Below, in pieces: positions 1 through 6,637 of a stretch of DNA of 8,236 nucleotides. The DNA lies in NCBI RefSeq assembly GCF_900188395.1, contig NZ_FZOB01000019.1, positions 1 through 8,236 of the forward strand, given 5' to 3'. Position numbers and translations under genes: made by a program. Each line of letters starts with the position of its first letter. Positions within the stretch are counted from its first letter, which is position 1. Origin of the DNA: Desulfurobacterium atlanticum. GTDB taxonomy: Bacteria; Aquificota; Aquificia; Desulfurobacteriales; Desulfurobacteriaceae. Under the pieces are notes generated by a model. The model did no database searches and was not told the origin of the DNA. It worked only from the letters and a program-made list of their open reading frames with translations.

Positions 1-28
1 CGTGGTATAGGTTTATATTTAGCTGCAT
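1..28 (-). CDS. Start of an ORF in the repeat, possible transposase (partial)
   Basis: Nine complete codons (MQLNINLYH) are visible, starting with ATG at 28-26, before the window ends. An AGGAGG lies 6 nt upstream of the ATG, an ideal spacing. The same start exists in the right-hand copy, also facing outward. By position in a repeated, gene-interrupting element it is most likely a transposase, but nine residues do not allow a family assignment. Confidence 0.5.
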
Positions 29-157
29 GGTTGTCCTCCTGGTAGTGGTTTTGGTTTTCTGAAAATTTGAATGTTTAGTGCTCTTAATATTTTAATTACC
101 AGGTGGGCAGCCTTTTTCCTTTGGTGTGGGTAGGGAGTATGTGTATACCTATGCAGG
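1..157 (-). mobile_element. Left copy of a 157-bp inverted repeat; probable 5' end of an insertion sequence
   Basis: Read on the minus strand this is the same sequence as 8080-8236, with a single difference at 132 (paired with 8105). Identity stops abruptly between 157 and 158, which defines the inner boundary; the element begins CCTGCATAGG or one base later. It contains about 130 bp of leader, an AGGAGG ribosome-binding site and the first codons of an ORF running off the left edge. A short GTAT/ATAC hairpin with an ACAC loop lies close to the inner end. The boundary falls inside a GGDEF coding region, which supports a mobile element rather than a duplicated gene. The family cannot be named from this part alone. 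The other end and any target-site duplication are outside the window. Confidence 0.75.
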
Positions 158-1325
158 CAACAGCACTTTTTTATACTTGACCCATCTGAAATAATCATTT
201 ATAAATAAAGTTTACGGTTATGAGAAGGGTGATGAGATTTTCTCTCTAATAAAAGCTGAAATTGAAAACTTTTTCTCTGATAAGCTGAATAAGGCGGCAG
301 TTTTTAAATGTCAGCAGGGGGTTATTTGCACTGTTGTTGAGCAGGGATTATGTAGGAGAGAAGATTATGAAAAGATTTTTTTGAGAATTAAAGAAAAGGT
401 AAAAAGTCTTTCAAAGTTTTCCCCTGTTACTGTCGATGTTGCAGGATTTGTTGTAAGTATTTCTTCTTTAGAGAAGTTGAAGGTAGAAGATCTAAAAGAT
501 ATTCTGAGAGGTTTGAATAGAGAGAGTAAGAAAAATGCTGAAAAACTTTTATTCTTGGAAGTAAGAGAAGGGTTTAAAAACTTTGAGTTTTTTAAAGATA
601 TGTCTGAAGAGATAAGAAGAAAGATAGAAACTGGCAACTTTAAACTGGCTATTCAAGGTATCTTTGATGTTCAAACAGGAAAACCTGTGCACTATGAAGT
701 TTTACTTAGATTTGTAGATAATGATGGAAACATTGTTCCAGCTTACAAGTTTATAGATTACATATATGAGTTCAGGTTAATCCATCTACTTGACGTTGCT
801 GTTTTAAAGAAAATACTTGAAAATTCAGGTGTTTTCACTTCTAAAAGTATATATGTGAATATCAGTCCTGTTACGTTTAAACTTTCATCATCTCTTTCAG
901 AAGTAGAAAGGCTGGTTGAGGATATAAGATCCAACGGTATAAATATAGGTTTTGAAATAACAGAGCAGGCTATTGTTGAAGATATAGACCTTATAGTGAA
1001 CGTTATGAGAGGAAGAGATATACCTGTGGGGATTGATGATTTTGGTACCGGTTATGTTTCCTTTTCTAAGTTTATAGACTTTGTAGAGGCTATAGATGTT
1101 GAGATACTAAAAGTTGATGGAAGTTATGTTAAAAAGCTTGTAAAGGAAAATTCCTCAGATAAAGCAGAGAAAGTTATTAGGGCTATTATAAGTATGTCCC
1201 GATCGCTTGGAATAAAGACAGTTGCAGGGTTTGTTGAAAATAAAGAGATTTTAGAAAAAATAAAACAGCTTAAGGTTGATTATGGGCAGGGATATCTGTT
1301 TATGAAACCTAAAGTGGTGGTTTAG
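158..1325 (+). pseudogene. GGDEF-EAL cyclic-di-GMP protein, truncated by the repeat insertion and frameshifted
   Basis: The EAL domain is clear from about 640 to 1320. EVLLR (E at 696-698) stands for the ExLxR motif. It is followed by VNIS, FEITE, DDFGTGY, LKVD and QGYLF, so most metal and substrate residues are kept. The usual AEGVE motif reads AGFVE, which puts Gly (1227-1229) where the catalytic Glu of active EAL phosphodiesterases sits. Upstream, the open frame from 195 carries a GGDEF-like NKVYGYEKGDEIL. Its active-site segment reads QQGVI (312-326) instead of GGDEF, so cyclase activity is not expected. Further upstream, 158-193 in another frame reads QQHFFILDPSEI, matching the GGDEF beta strand before FINKVYGY. 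Joining the two needs a one-base shift near 188-204. No ATG or GTG starts the frame; a TTG at 381 would cut the protein mid-domain. The left repeat replaces the N-terminus. This is a decayed gene, or at best a c-di-GMP-binding remnant. Confidence 0.8.
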
Positions 1326-1326
1326 C

Positions 1327-1905
1327 TTATTTAAATATTGTTATTTCCTTTTCAACCACGATATATCTCTTTCCGCCAAGCCTGCCGACGATCCCTTTTT
1401 GAGTTTTTAGAATCTCTTCATCATAATGGATAAATACCACTTCTCCGATTACAACAGACATGGGAGTTGCTCCAAGCTCAATAATCTCTTTAACTTTACA
1501 TTCAAGAGCTGCTGGGACTCCTTTAACTATAGGTGGAGATACGGTTTCAGATGGCACTGTTTCTATTTGGAGCTTTTCTATCTCACTTTCTTCAGGTGGA
1601 AAATCTTTTCCCGATTCAACCATAGATTCAAAAAACTTTTTACTGATTACGTTTATTACAAACTCTCCTGTTCTTTTAATATTTCTAATAGTATCTTTAT
1701 CCGAGCCGTCCTTCCTTTTACCTATAGATACAAAGAGCAAAGGCGGTTTTGTGGTTATTGCGTTGTAAAAACTAAAAGGGGCAAGGTTGACAGAGCCGTT
1801 TTCGTTTAATGTTGTTATCCATGCAATAGGCCTTGGAGCAACAGTGTTGAAAATCAGTTTTGAAATCAGTGATTGGTCTGCTGATTTAACATCTGCTTTT
1901 TTCAT
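1327..1905 (-). CDS. Flavin reductase-like, FMN-binding split-barrel protein (flavoredoxin type)
   Basis: A 192-residue protein of the flavin reductase-like/flavoredoxin family, cytoplasmic FMN-binding proteins that reduce flavin or pass electrons. The N-terminal block APRPIAWITT, then NLAPFSFYNAIT and PPLLFVSIG, is the family's typical FMN-binding start. FVINVIS and the C-terminal VVIGEVVFIHYDE complete the split barrel. Electron donor and partner cannot be deduced. A GTG at 1917 and an ATG at 1911 are also in frame. The ATG at 1905 is preferred because GGAG (1915-1912) lies 6 nt before it. It begins 2 nt after the smpB stop, with its ribosome-binding site inside the last smpB codons, so it is the last gene of the operon and probably coupled. 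Its stop lies one base from the stop of the convergent EAL remnant, with no hairpin terminator between. Confidence 0.88.
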   Translation of the reverse strand: MKKADVKSADQSLISKLIFNTVAPRPIAWITTLNENGSVNLAPFSFYNAITTKPPLLFVSIGKRKDGSDKDTIRNIKRTGEFVINVISKKFFESMVESGKDFPPEESEIEKLQIETVPSETVSPPIVKGVPAALECKVKEIIELGATPMSVVIGEVVFIHYDEEILKTQKGIVGRLGGKRYIVVEKEITIFK

Positions 1906-1907
1906 CT

Positions 1908-2366
1908 TCATCTCCACTGTTTCATTGCCTTTTGAGCTTCTCTTTCAAGGTCTCTTCTTTTTATAGTTTCCCTTTTATCATAAAGCTTTTTACCTTTTGC
2001 AAGTGCTATTTCCACTTTGGCCTTTCCTCTTTTGTTAAAGTAGATTCGTAATGGAATTATTGTTAAACCTTTTTCCTGAGATTTACCAAGAAGCCTTTTA
2101 ATCTCTTTTTTGTGCAGGAGCAGTTTCCTTCTTCTTGTTGGTTCATGATTGAAAAGGTTTCCGTGAGAGTAGGGAGCAATATAAGCGTTAAAAAGGTAAG
2201 CTTCGTCGTTCTCTATCCTTACAAAAGAGTCACGAAGGTTTGCTTTTCCTTCTCTTAACGATTTAACTTCAGTACCTTTAAGCTCAATACCTGCCTCATA
2301 CTTTTCAAGTATCTCGTAATCAAAGAACGCTTTTTTGTTCTTTATCTCTGGAGTTCTTCCGGACAT
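1908..2366 (-). CDS. smpB: SsrA-binding protein SmpB
   Basis: SmpB binds tmRNA and takes it to stalled ribosomes for trans-translation. The 152-residue length is normal. The family landmarks are all present: [20 protein letters not shown] near the N-terminus, [32 protein letters not shown], and the signature [15 protein letters not shown]. The basic tail AQKAMKQWR is the part that enters the mRNA channel in known structures. The ATG start overlaps the end of the upstream S1 gene by 25 bp. A GAGGAG lies about 12 nt upstream, somewhat far, so coupling to S1 translation may help initiation. Co-expression with an S1 protein makes sense because both act on the ribosome and S1 has been linked to tmRNA. 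Confidence 0.97.
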   Translation of the reverse strand: MSGRTPEIKNKKAFFDYEILEKYEAGIELKGTEVKSLREGKANLRDSFVRIENDEAYLFNAYIAPYSHGNLFNHEPTRRRKLLLHKKEIKRLLGKSQEKGLTIIPLRIYFNKRGKAKVEIALAKGKKLYDKRETIKRRDLEREAQKAMKQWR

Positions 2367-3361
2367 GATAGTATTACTCTCCTCTTTTCTCGGTCTATCT
2401 TTTCTACTGTAAATGTGTACTCTTTGTGTTCTTTTAAATGTTTATTTTTAAGATAATCTGCAGGGATAAATCCTGCTATATCGTGTGGTAGTTCAATAAA
2501 TATACCTTTTGAGGAGAGCTTAGCAACCTTTCCTTTAAGTTTTTCCCCTTCTTTAATAATTGATTCAATCTTTTCCCACGGGTCAGGATGGATTCTTTTT
2601 ATGGAAAGAAATAACCTTTCCTTTTCTTTATCTATCTTTATAATTTTCACTTTTATCTTTTTCCCTATTGATGTAATTTCAAAAGGTGTTTTAAGGCCAG
2701 ACCAGGAGATATCACTTTTGTGAACAAGACCGTCAACACCTTTAACATCAACAAATATTCCAAAATCAACAATATTTTTTACTCTACCTTCTACAACTTC
2801 TCCTTCTTTCAAGCTTCCCAGAATCTCTTTTCTTTTTTTCTTTCTTTCTTCTTCAATTAGCTGTCTTCGTGATATTACGATGCTCTGTCTTTTTCTGTCT
2901 ATGGATAAAACTTTAGCCTTTATCTTTTTATCAAGCCAATCGTCCGGCCGTGTTACCGGGATTATGTCAACCTGAGAAAGGGGCAAAAAGGTGTATATGC
3001 CGCTTCCTATGTCAACTTTATAACCGCCTCTTACTTTTTGTCTGATTATTCCTTCCACTATCTTTTCTTTTTCAAGGCGGTTGGCGGTTTCTTCCCACTT
3101 TTTCAGTGTTCTGACAGTTGATATGGATAAGATGGCATAACCGTCTTCAGTTTCCGGCTCAACTATGGAAACTTCTACCTTATCCCCAATTTCTGGCAGA
3201 GTTTCAAACTCTTCTATTGGAACAACTCCTTCACTTTTTCCCCCGTAATCCACAAACACATCTTTTCCGTTTATTTTTATTACGGTACCCTCTATTATCT
3301 TTTTCTTTCCCTTTCTTTTTTTAAAGTATTCATCAAGTAGTTTTGCAAAGTCCTCTTTCAA
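2342..3361 (-). CDS. rpsA: Ribosomal protein S1-type protein with four S1 repeats
   Basis: A 339-residue protein made of four S1 (OB-fold) RNA-binding repeats, at about residues 20-82, 100-166, 186-255 and 272-335. Repeat 3 ([16 protein letters not shown] ... [10 protein letters not shown]) is the most canonical; repeats 2 and 4 are more divergent. Enterobacterial S1 has six repeats and about 557 residues. Shorter four-repeat forms are known in other bacteria, so this probably serves as the S1-like mRNA-binding protein of the 30S subunit, though a second S1 gene elsewhere cannot be excluded. The start is TTG at 3361, supported by GGGGGAG (3374-3368) 6 nt upstream. It overlaps ispH by 29 bp and smpB by 25 bp. 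The ispH-S1 neighbourhood is recurrent in bacteria; in some Clostridia the two are fused. Confidence 0.92.
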   Translation of the reverse strand: MKEDFAKLLDEYFKKRKGKKKIIEGTVIKINGKDVFVDYGGKSEGVVPIEEFETLPEIGDKVEVSIVEPETEDGYAILSISTVRTLKKWEETANRLEKEKIVEGIIRQKVRGGYKVDIGSGIYTFLPLSQVDIIPVTRPDDWLDKKIKAKVLSIDRKRQSIVISRRQLIEEERKKKRKEILGSLKEGEVVEGRVKNIVDFGIFVDVKGVDGLVHKSDISWSGLKTPFEITSIGKKIKVKIIKIDKEKERLFLSIKRIHPDPWEKIESIIKEGEKLKGKVAKLSSKGIFIELPHDIAGFIPADYLKNKHLKEHKEYTFTVEKIDREKRRVILSCPEELQR

Positions 3362-4208
3362 CAGTTTCTCCCCCTTTTAAAATAGTTTTGATACGTTCTA
3401 TAACCTCCTCTATTATCCACTGGGGTGTTGAAGCCCCTGCAGTTATTCCTATTTTTTCTATGTTTTTAAACCAGGATTCATCTATCTCTTCAGCTGATTC
3501 AATGTGGAAAGAGTTTCTGTTTAATTTTTTTGAAATGGCGTAAAGTTTACCTGTGTTTGAACTGTTTTTCCCTCCTATTACTATCATCATGTCTACCTGC
3601 TGGGCTAATTTTCTTGTCTCTTCCTGCCTTACTTTTGTTGCTTTGCAGATGGTGTTAAAAAGTTTCATTTCTTTGATTTCTTTTGATAGGGAAGCGACAA
3701 ATTTTGATAGAAGTTCGGAATTTAAAGTTGTTTGACAGACAATTCCAAGTTTTTGAAACGGAGGTAGTTTTTCTATGTCGTTTTCGTTTTCTACGATTAC
3801 AGGGTCTTTTACATGTCCTGCTATGCCTATCACTTCAGGATGAGAGCTGTTTCCAAGAATACATACAGGATAACCTTCCTTTTCAAGGGATATGGCTTTT
3901 TCTTGAATTGCTTTAACAAACGGACAGGTGGCATCAACAATGAAAATTCCTTTTTCTTTTAATTTTTTAATTATATCTGGAGGAACTCCATGAGAGCGTA
4001 TAATAACTGTGGAGTTTTTCGGGATTTCGTTTATGGAGTCAATTTTCTTTATACCAAGAGTTTCAAGCCTTTTAATCTCCTGAGGATTGTGGATAAGTTC
4101 ACCAAGAGAGTAAACAGTGCCGTTTTTTTTTGCTGCAGCAATTGCCATGTTAACGGCTCTTTTAACACCCCAGCAAAAACCTGCACTTTTAGCAACTATT
4201 ATTTTCAA
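3333..4208 (-). CDS. ispH: 4-hydroxy-3-methylbut-2-enyl diphosphate reductase IspH (LytB)
   Basis: Last enzyme of the MEP isoprenoid pathway, reducing HMBPP to IPP and DMAPP with a 4Fe-4S cluster. The three cluster cysteines are C12 (AGFCWGV), C95 (DATCPFV) and C188 (NTICKAT). The substrate histidines are H40 (LIHN), H73 (RSHGV) and H123, with the catalytic glutamate E125 in SHPE. CQTT, GGKNSSNT and GITAGASTP complete the family pattern. The length of 291 residues is typical. The start is TTG at 4208, giving the expected N-terminus MKIIVAKSAGFCW; AAGGAG lies 7 nt upstream. It overlaps the end of plsC by 20 bp and the start of the S1 gene by 29 bp. Electron donors (ferredoxin or flavodoxin) are not encoded here. 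Confidence 0.97.
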   Translation of the reverse strand: MKIIVAKSAGFCWGVKRAVNMAIAAAKKNGTVYSLGELIHNPQEIKRLETLGIKKIDSINEIPKNSTVIIRSHGVPPDIIKKLKEKGIFIVDATCPFVKAIQEKAISLEKEGYPVCILGNSSHPEVIGIAGHVKDPVIVENENDIEKLPPFQKLGIVCQTTLNSELLSKFVASLSKEIKEMKLFNTICKATKVRQEETRKLAQQVDMMIVIGGKNSSNTGKLYAISKKLNRNSFHIESAEEIDESWFKNIEKIGITAGASTPQWIIEEVIERIKTILKGGETVERGLCKTT

Positions 4209-4845
4209 CCTGAAGCTCCTTTATCTTTTCCATAATTATCCTGGAAGCTTTTTCATAGTTTTCTTTTGTATCTTCCAATTCTATCGTAAACGGTTTTCCG
4301 AACTTTATTTTAACATGAGCCATTCTGGGAAATTTAGCTCCCTTAGGAAGCAGATCTTCACTTCCATCTATTAAGCATGGGATGAGAGGGACATTTGCTT
4401 TTACAGCTATCATTCCTGCACCTATCTTGGGTTTTAGAAATTTCCCTTTTTGTGCTCTTGTCCCTTCAGGAAAGAGACAGAGCAGCTCCCCTTTTTTTAA
4501 AACTGTTAGGGCGGTTTTAATCGCTTTCAGGTCAAATTTTCCCCTTCTGACAGGGAATCCATTTCCCCAGTGTTTAATTAGTGTTGAGATAAAAGGCGTT
4601 TCAAAAAGCTCCGCTTTAGCCATAAAAAATACCGGCCTTTTCATCACAGCATAAGCTACAAGTGGAGGGTCCATAAAACTTCTGTGGTTTGATACAAGAA
4701 GCACGGGTCCTTTTAGAGGAATATTATTCCTCCCTTCCACTTCTAAGTGTGCAAGCTTTGCTATAGCAGCACCAGCTGTTTTTAGCCATATATAGTAAGC
4801 TTTTTTTCTTTTAAGCCAGGGATAGGTTTTTGTTATCGGTTCCAT
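4189..4845 (-). CDS. plsC: 1-acyl-sn-glycerol-3-phosphate acyltransferase (PlsC family)
   Basis: A PlsC-family acyltransferase, expected to acylate lysophosphatidic acid to phosphatidic acid at the inner membrane. All four family motifs are visible in 218 residues: NHRSFMDPP with the HX4D pair H54/D59, the GNGFPVRRGKFD segment (about 94-105), FPEGTR (125-130), and VPLIPCLI (152-159). The N-terminal basic and aromatic region (about 1-35) may associate with the membrane. The ATG has AAGGAG 4 nt upstream. Its 3' end overlaps ispH. In many bacteria plsC sits next to cmk, ispH and rpsA; here cmk is absent from that block. Acyl donor (ACP or CoA) cannot be told from sequence. Confidence 0.93.
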   Translation of the reverse strand: MEPITKTYPWLKRKKAYYIWLKTAGAAIAKLAHLEVEGRNNIPLKGPVLLVSNHRSFMDPPLVAYAVMKRPVFFMAKAELFETPFISTLIKHWGNGFPVRRGKFDLKAIKTALTVLKKGELLCLFPEGTRAQKGKFLKPKIGAGMIAVKANVPLIPCLIDGSEDLLPKGAKFPRMAHVKIKFGKPFTIELEDTKENYEKASRIIMEKIKELQVENNSC

Positions 4846-4859
4846 TGTGCTCCTTGTTA

Positions 4860-5459
4860 TCAGAAGTCAAGATTCACTCCAGCAAAATAGGAGGTGGCTT
4901 TGTCCATAGTTAAGTTTTTGGATATTAGGAATTCAAAGGATAATCCAGGAGCAACAGTTAAATCAAAACCTCCTTTGACCCTCATTACAACATAGTTTTC
5001 AATAGTATCTCTGAACCAGTCTCCTGTATCGCTGAACTTTTTTATATCTGGGAAGTTATCTGTTCTTAAACCTATTCCTGGAGCTACTCCGAAAAACGGT
5101 ACCAGTGTGAAATTATTCCCAACAGCCAAGATTTCTCTATTTGCACCTATGTATGGAAATTGAAGGAGAAAGTTATATGTGAAATCTATTTTTCTTATGC
5201 CGTCACTGTAAAATTTTTCCCATCCAAAAAGAAAGCTGTATCCGTGGCGAAGGTAGTTTTTATAAGTTAGAACGCCTATTTCAATATTTTTACAGTTATC
5301 AAAGCTTTCTTTTTCACTTGAAGAGTAGCCTATGTTTACAAAAACTTTTCTTCCAGATATGAAGCTTCTATTTAATGCCGAGAGCGTTCCGTATCCAGCA
5401 AGAGCTGTTTGTGAAAGAAAGGAGAAAGCCAAGCCAACTAAAAATATGAACTTTTTCAT
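4860..5459 (-). CDS. Secreted protein of unknown function, possible small outer-membrane beta-barrel
   Basis: Not recognised as a named family. The 199 residues start with a clear signal peptide: MKKF, a hydrophobic stretch, then ALA before Gly22, a good signal peptidase I site. The mature part has alternating aromatic/hydrophobic patterns (YGTLSALNRSF, RHGYSFLFGWEKFY, IDFTYNFLLQF) and glycine-rich turns (FFGVAPGIGL). It ends in SYFAGVNLDF, a beta strand with terminal Phe as in many outer-membrane proteins. No cysteine follows the signal, so it is not a lipoprotein. The ATG has AGAGGT a few bases upstream. It is the first gene after the divergent promoter and only 14 bp before plsC, so it is probably in the same operon. 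The barrel assignment is inference. Confidence 0.78.
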   Translation of the reverse strand: MKKFIFLVGLAFSFLSQTALAGYGTLSALNRSFISGRKVFVNIGYSSSEKESFDNCKNIEIGVLTYKNYLRHGYSFLFGWEKFYSDGIRKIDFTYNFLLQFPYIGANREILAVGNNFTLVPFFGVAPGIGLRTDNFPDIKKFSDTGDWFRDTIENYVVMRVKGGFDLTVAPGLSFEFLISKNLTMDKATSYFAGVNLDF

Positions 5460-5461
5460 TC

Positions 5462-5491
5462 TTTACCTCTTATAGGTGAAGTTTTTATAAT
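5462..5491 (+). promoter_or_regulatory. Putative sigma70-type promoter for the HIT-nitrilase-M29 operon
   Basis: TTTACC (5462-5467), an 18-bp spacer and a perfect TATAAT (5486-5491) precede the strong AGGAGG at 5511-5516. The -10 box shares bases with the -10 box of the opposite promoter, so RNA polymerase could probably not occupy both at once. Confidence 0.55.
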
Positions 5492-5511
5492 CAATTTTAT
5501 CAAATTGTGAA
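5484..5511 (-). promoter_or_regulatory. Putative sigma70-type promoter for the plsC-ispH-S1-smpB operon
   Basis: On the minus strand TTCACA (5511-5506), a 16-bp spacer and TATAAA (5489-5484) give a plausible -35/-10 pair. Transcription would start around 5477, leaving a leader of under 20 nt before the ATG at 5459. It is the only spacer upstream of this gene run large enough for a promoter. It overlaps the opposite promoter. Confidence 0.5.
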
Positions 5512-5522
5512 GGAGGTGGGTG

Positions 5523-5897
5523 ATGGATTGTCCATTCTGCAAAATGGGGGAGCTGAAAATTGTTATGGAGAATGATTTAAGTTTTGCTATATTTGATAAA
5601 TATCCTGTAAATCCCGGGCATATGCTTATTATTCCGAAAAGACATGTAAGTAGTTGGTTTGATACAACGTGGGAGGAAAAGAAGGCTATATGTGAGCTTC
5701 TTGATGAAGCAAAAGCTTTTATTGACAGAGAGTTTTCTCCAGATGGTTATAATATCGGTATTAATGTTGGAGAAGCAGCAGGACAGACAATTTTTCATCT
5801 TCATGTTCACCTTATACCAAGGTATAAAGGGGATATTGATGATCCTATGGGCGGAGTTAGAGGTGTTATTCCTGAAAAGAGAGTTTATAAGAGGTGA
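5523..5897 (+). CDS. HIT-family nucleotide-binding hydrolase
   Basis: A 124-residue histidine triad protein, a family that hydrolyses or transfers nucleotides from substrates such as Ap4A or AMP-N conjugates in the cytoplasm. The triad is HLHVHLIPR (H92, H94, H96), with the middle-to-last histidines expected to be catalytic. PGHMLIIPKRH (31-41) and NIGINVGEAAGQT (77-89) are the other conserved blocks. CPFC near the N-terminus is the half zinc site often seen in this branch. A GTG at 5520 is also in frame, but AGGAGG (5511-5516) lies 6 nt before the ATG at 5523 and too close to the GTG. It is the first gene of a three-gene operon. The exact substrate cannot be fixed. Confidence 0.93.
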   Translation: MDCPFCKMGELKIVMENDLSFAIFDKYPVNPGHMLIIPKRHVSSWFDTTWEEKKAICELLDEAKAFIDREFSPDGYNIGINVGEAAGQTIFHLHVHLIPRYKGDIDDPMGGVRGVIPEKRVYKR

Positions 5898-5899
5898 TT

Positions 5900-6634
5900 A
5901 TGAAAGTAAGTGTAATCCAGTTTAACACAGAAGCGGGAGAGTTTAATAGAAACTGGAACAGATCGTTGACTTTTTTAAATTTTTGCGACGATAACTCCAT
6001 TGTTGTTTTTCCCGAGGTTTTTTCAACAGAATTTGCTTACGACTGTATGGATGAGGCTGCAAAGTTTGGATTAACAGTTCTGGACTTTTTGATTAAACTT
6101 TCTGAAAGTTCAGGTTCTGTGTTTGTTTTTACAGTTATAGAGAAAGGTTTAAACGGTTTTTATAACGTTGTTAAAGTGATTGATTGTGGGAAGGAAGTTC
6201 TTTCAAGACCTAAGATAAAACTCTTTAAACCTTTTGAAGAGGATAAGTACTTTAAGTCCGGGAAGTTTCCGGATGATCTTAAAGTTGTGGAGACCAGCAA
6301 GGGGATAATTGCTCCTTTGATTTGCTTTGAGTTAAGATTTTCGGAATTTTTTCTTCATTTTCTTAAAGAAAATGTTCAGATTGTTACCATTTCTGCTCAG
6401 TGGGGAAGGGCAAGAAAAAAGCACTGGGAAATACTTCTTCGTGCAAGAGCTATAGAGAATCAAGTTTTTGTTGTTGGCGCAAACGGGACAGGTGATATGG
6501 CCGGTTCTTCTGCAATAATAGACCCGTGGGGAAGGGTTCTTGGAGATATGGGAGACGGAGAGGGTGTTATTTCAGCTGATATTTCCCTTTCTGTTATTGA
6601 GCAGGTAAGGAGAAAGCTTCCTATGGAGAGGTGA
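5900..6634 (+). CDS. Nitrilase-superfamily carbon-nitrogen hydrolase, omega-amidase-like
   Basis: A 244-residue cytoplasmic amidase-type enzyme. The catalytic Glu-Lys-Cys set is present: E39 in FPEV, K105 in RPKIKLF, and C142 in LICFELRFSE. The stretch WGRARKKHW followed by LLRARAIENQVFVVGANGTG and DPWGRVLGD resembles the YafV/Nit2 omega-amidase branch, which hydrolyses alpha-ketoglutaramate or similar omega-amides. That substrate is inferred, not shown; deaminated glutathione amidase (Nit1) is an alternative. A GTG at 5894 is in frame but overlaps the ribosome-binding site AGAGG (5890-5894). The ATG at 5900 is therefore preferred, 2 nt after the HIT stop. Close packing implies co-transcription and probably coupling. 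Confidence 0.92.
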   Translation: MKVSVIQFNTEAGEFNRNWNRSLTFLNFCDDNSIVVFPEVFSTEFAYDCMDEAAKFGLTVLDFLIKLSESSGSVFVFTVIEKGLNGFYNVVKVIDCGKEVLSRPKIKLFKPFEEDKYFKSGKFPDDLKVVETSKGIIAPLICFELRFSEFFLHFLKENVQIVTISAQWGRARKKHWEILLRARAIENQVFVVGANGTGDMAGSSAIIDPWGRVLGDMGDGEGVISADISLSVIEQVRRKLPMER

Positions 6635-6637
6635 ATT

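Noticed and set aside
381-1325. A complete EAL protein starting at the TTG at 381
   Set aside because: The open frame extends upstream to 195 with GGDEF similarity, there is no convincing ribosome-binding site before 381, and the start would split a domain.
1426-1809. Open frames on the plus strand opposite the flavin reductase gene
   Set aside because: They lie antisense to a clearly conserved protein and show no family motifs or ribosome-binding sites.
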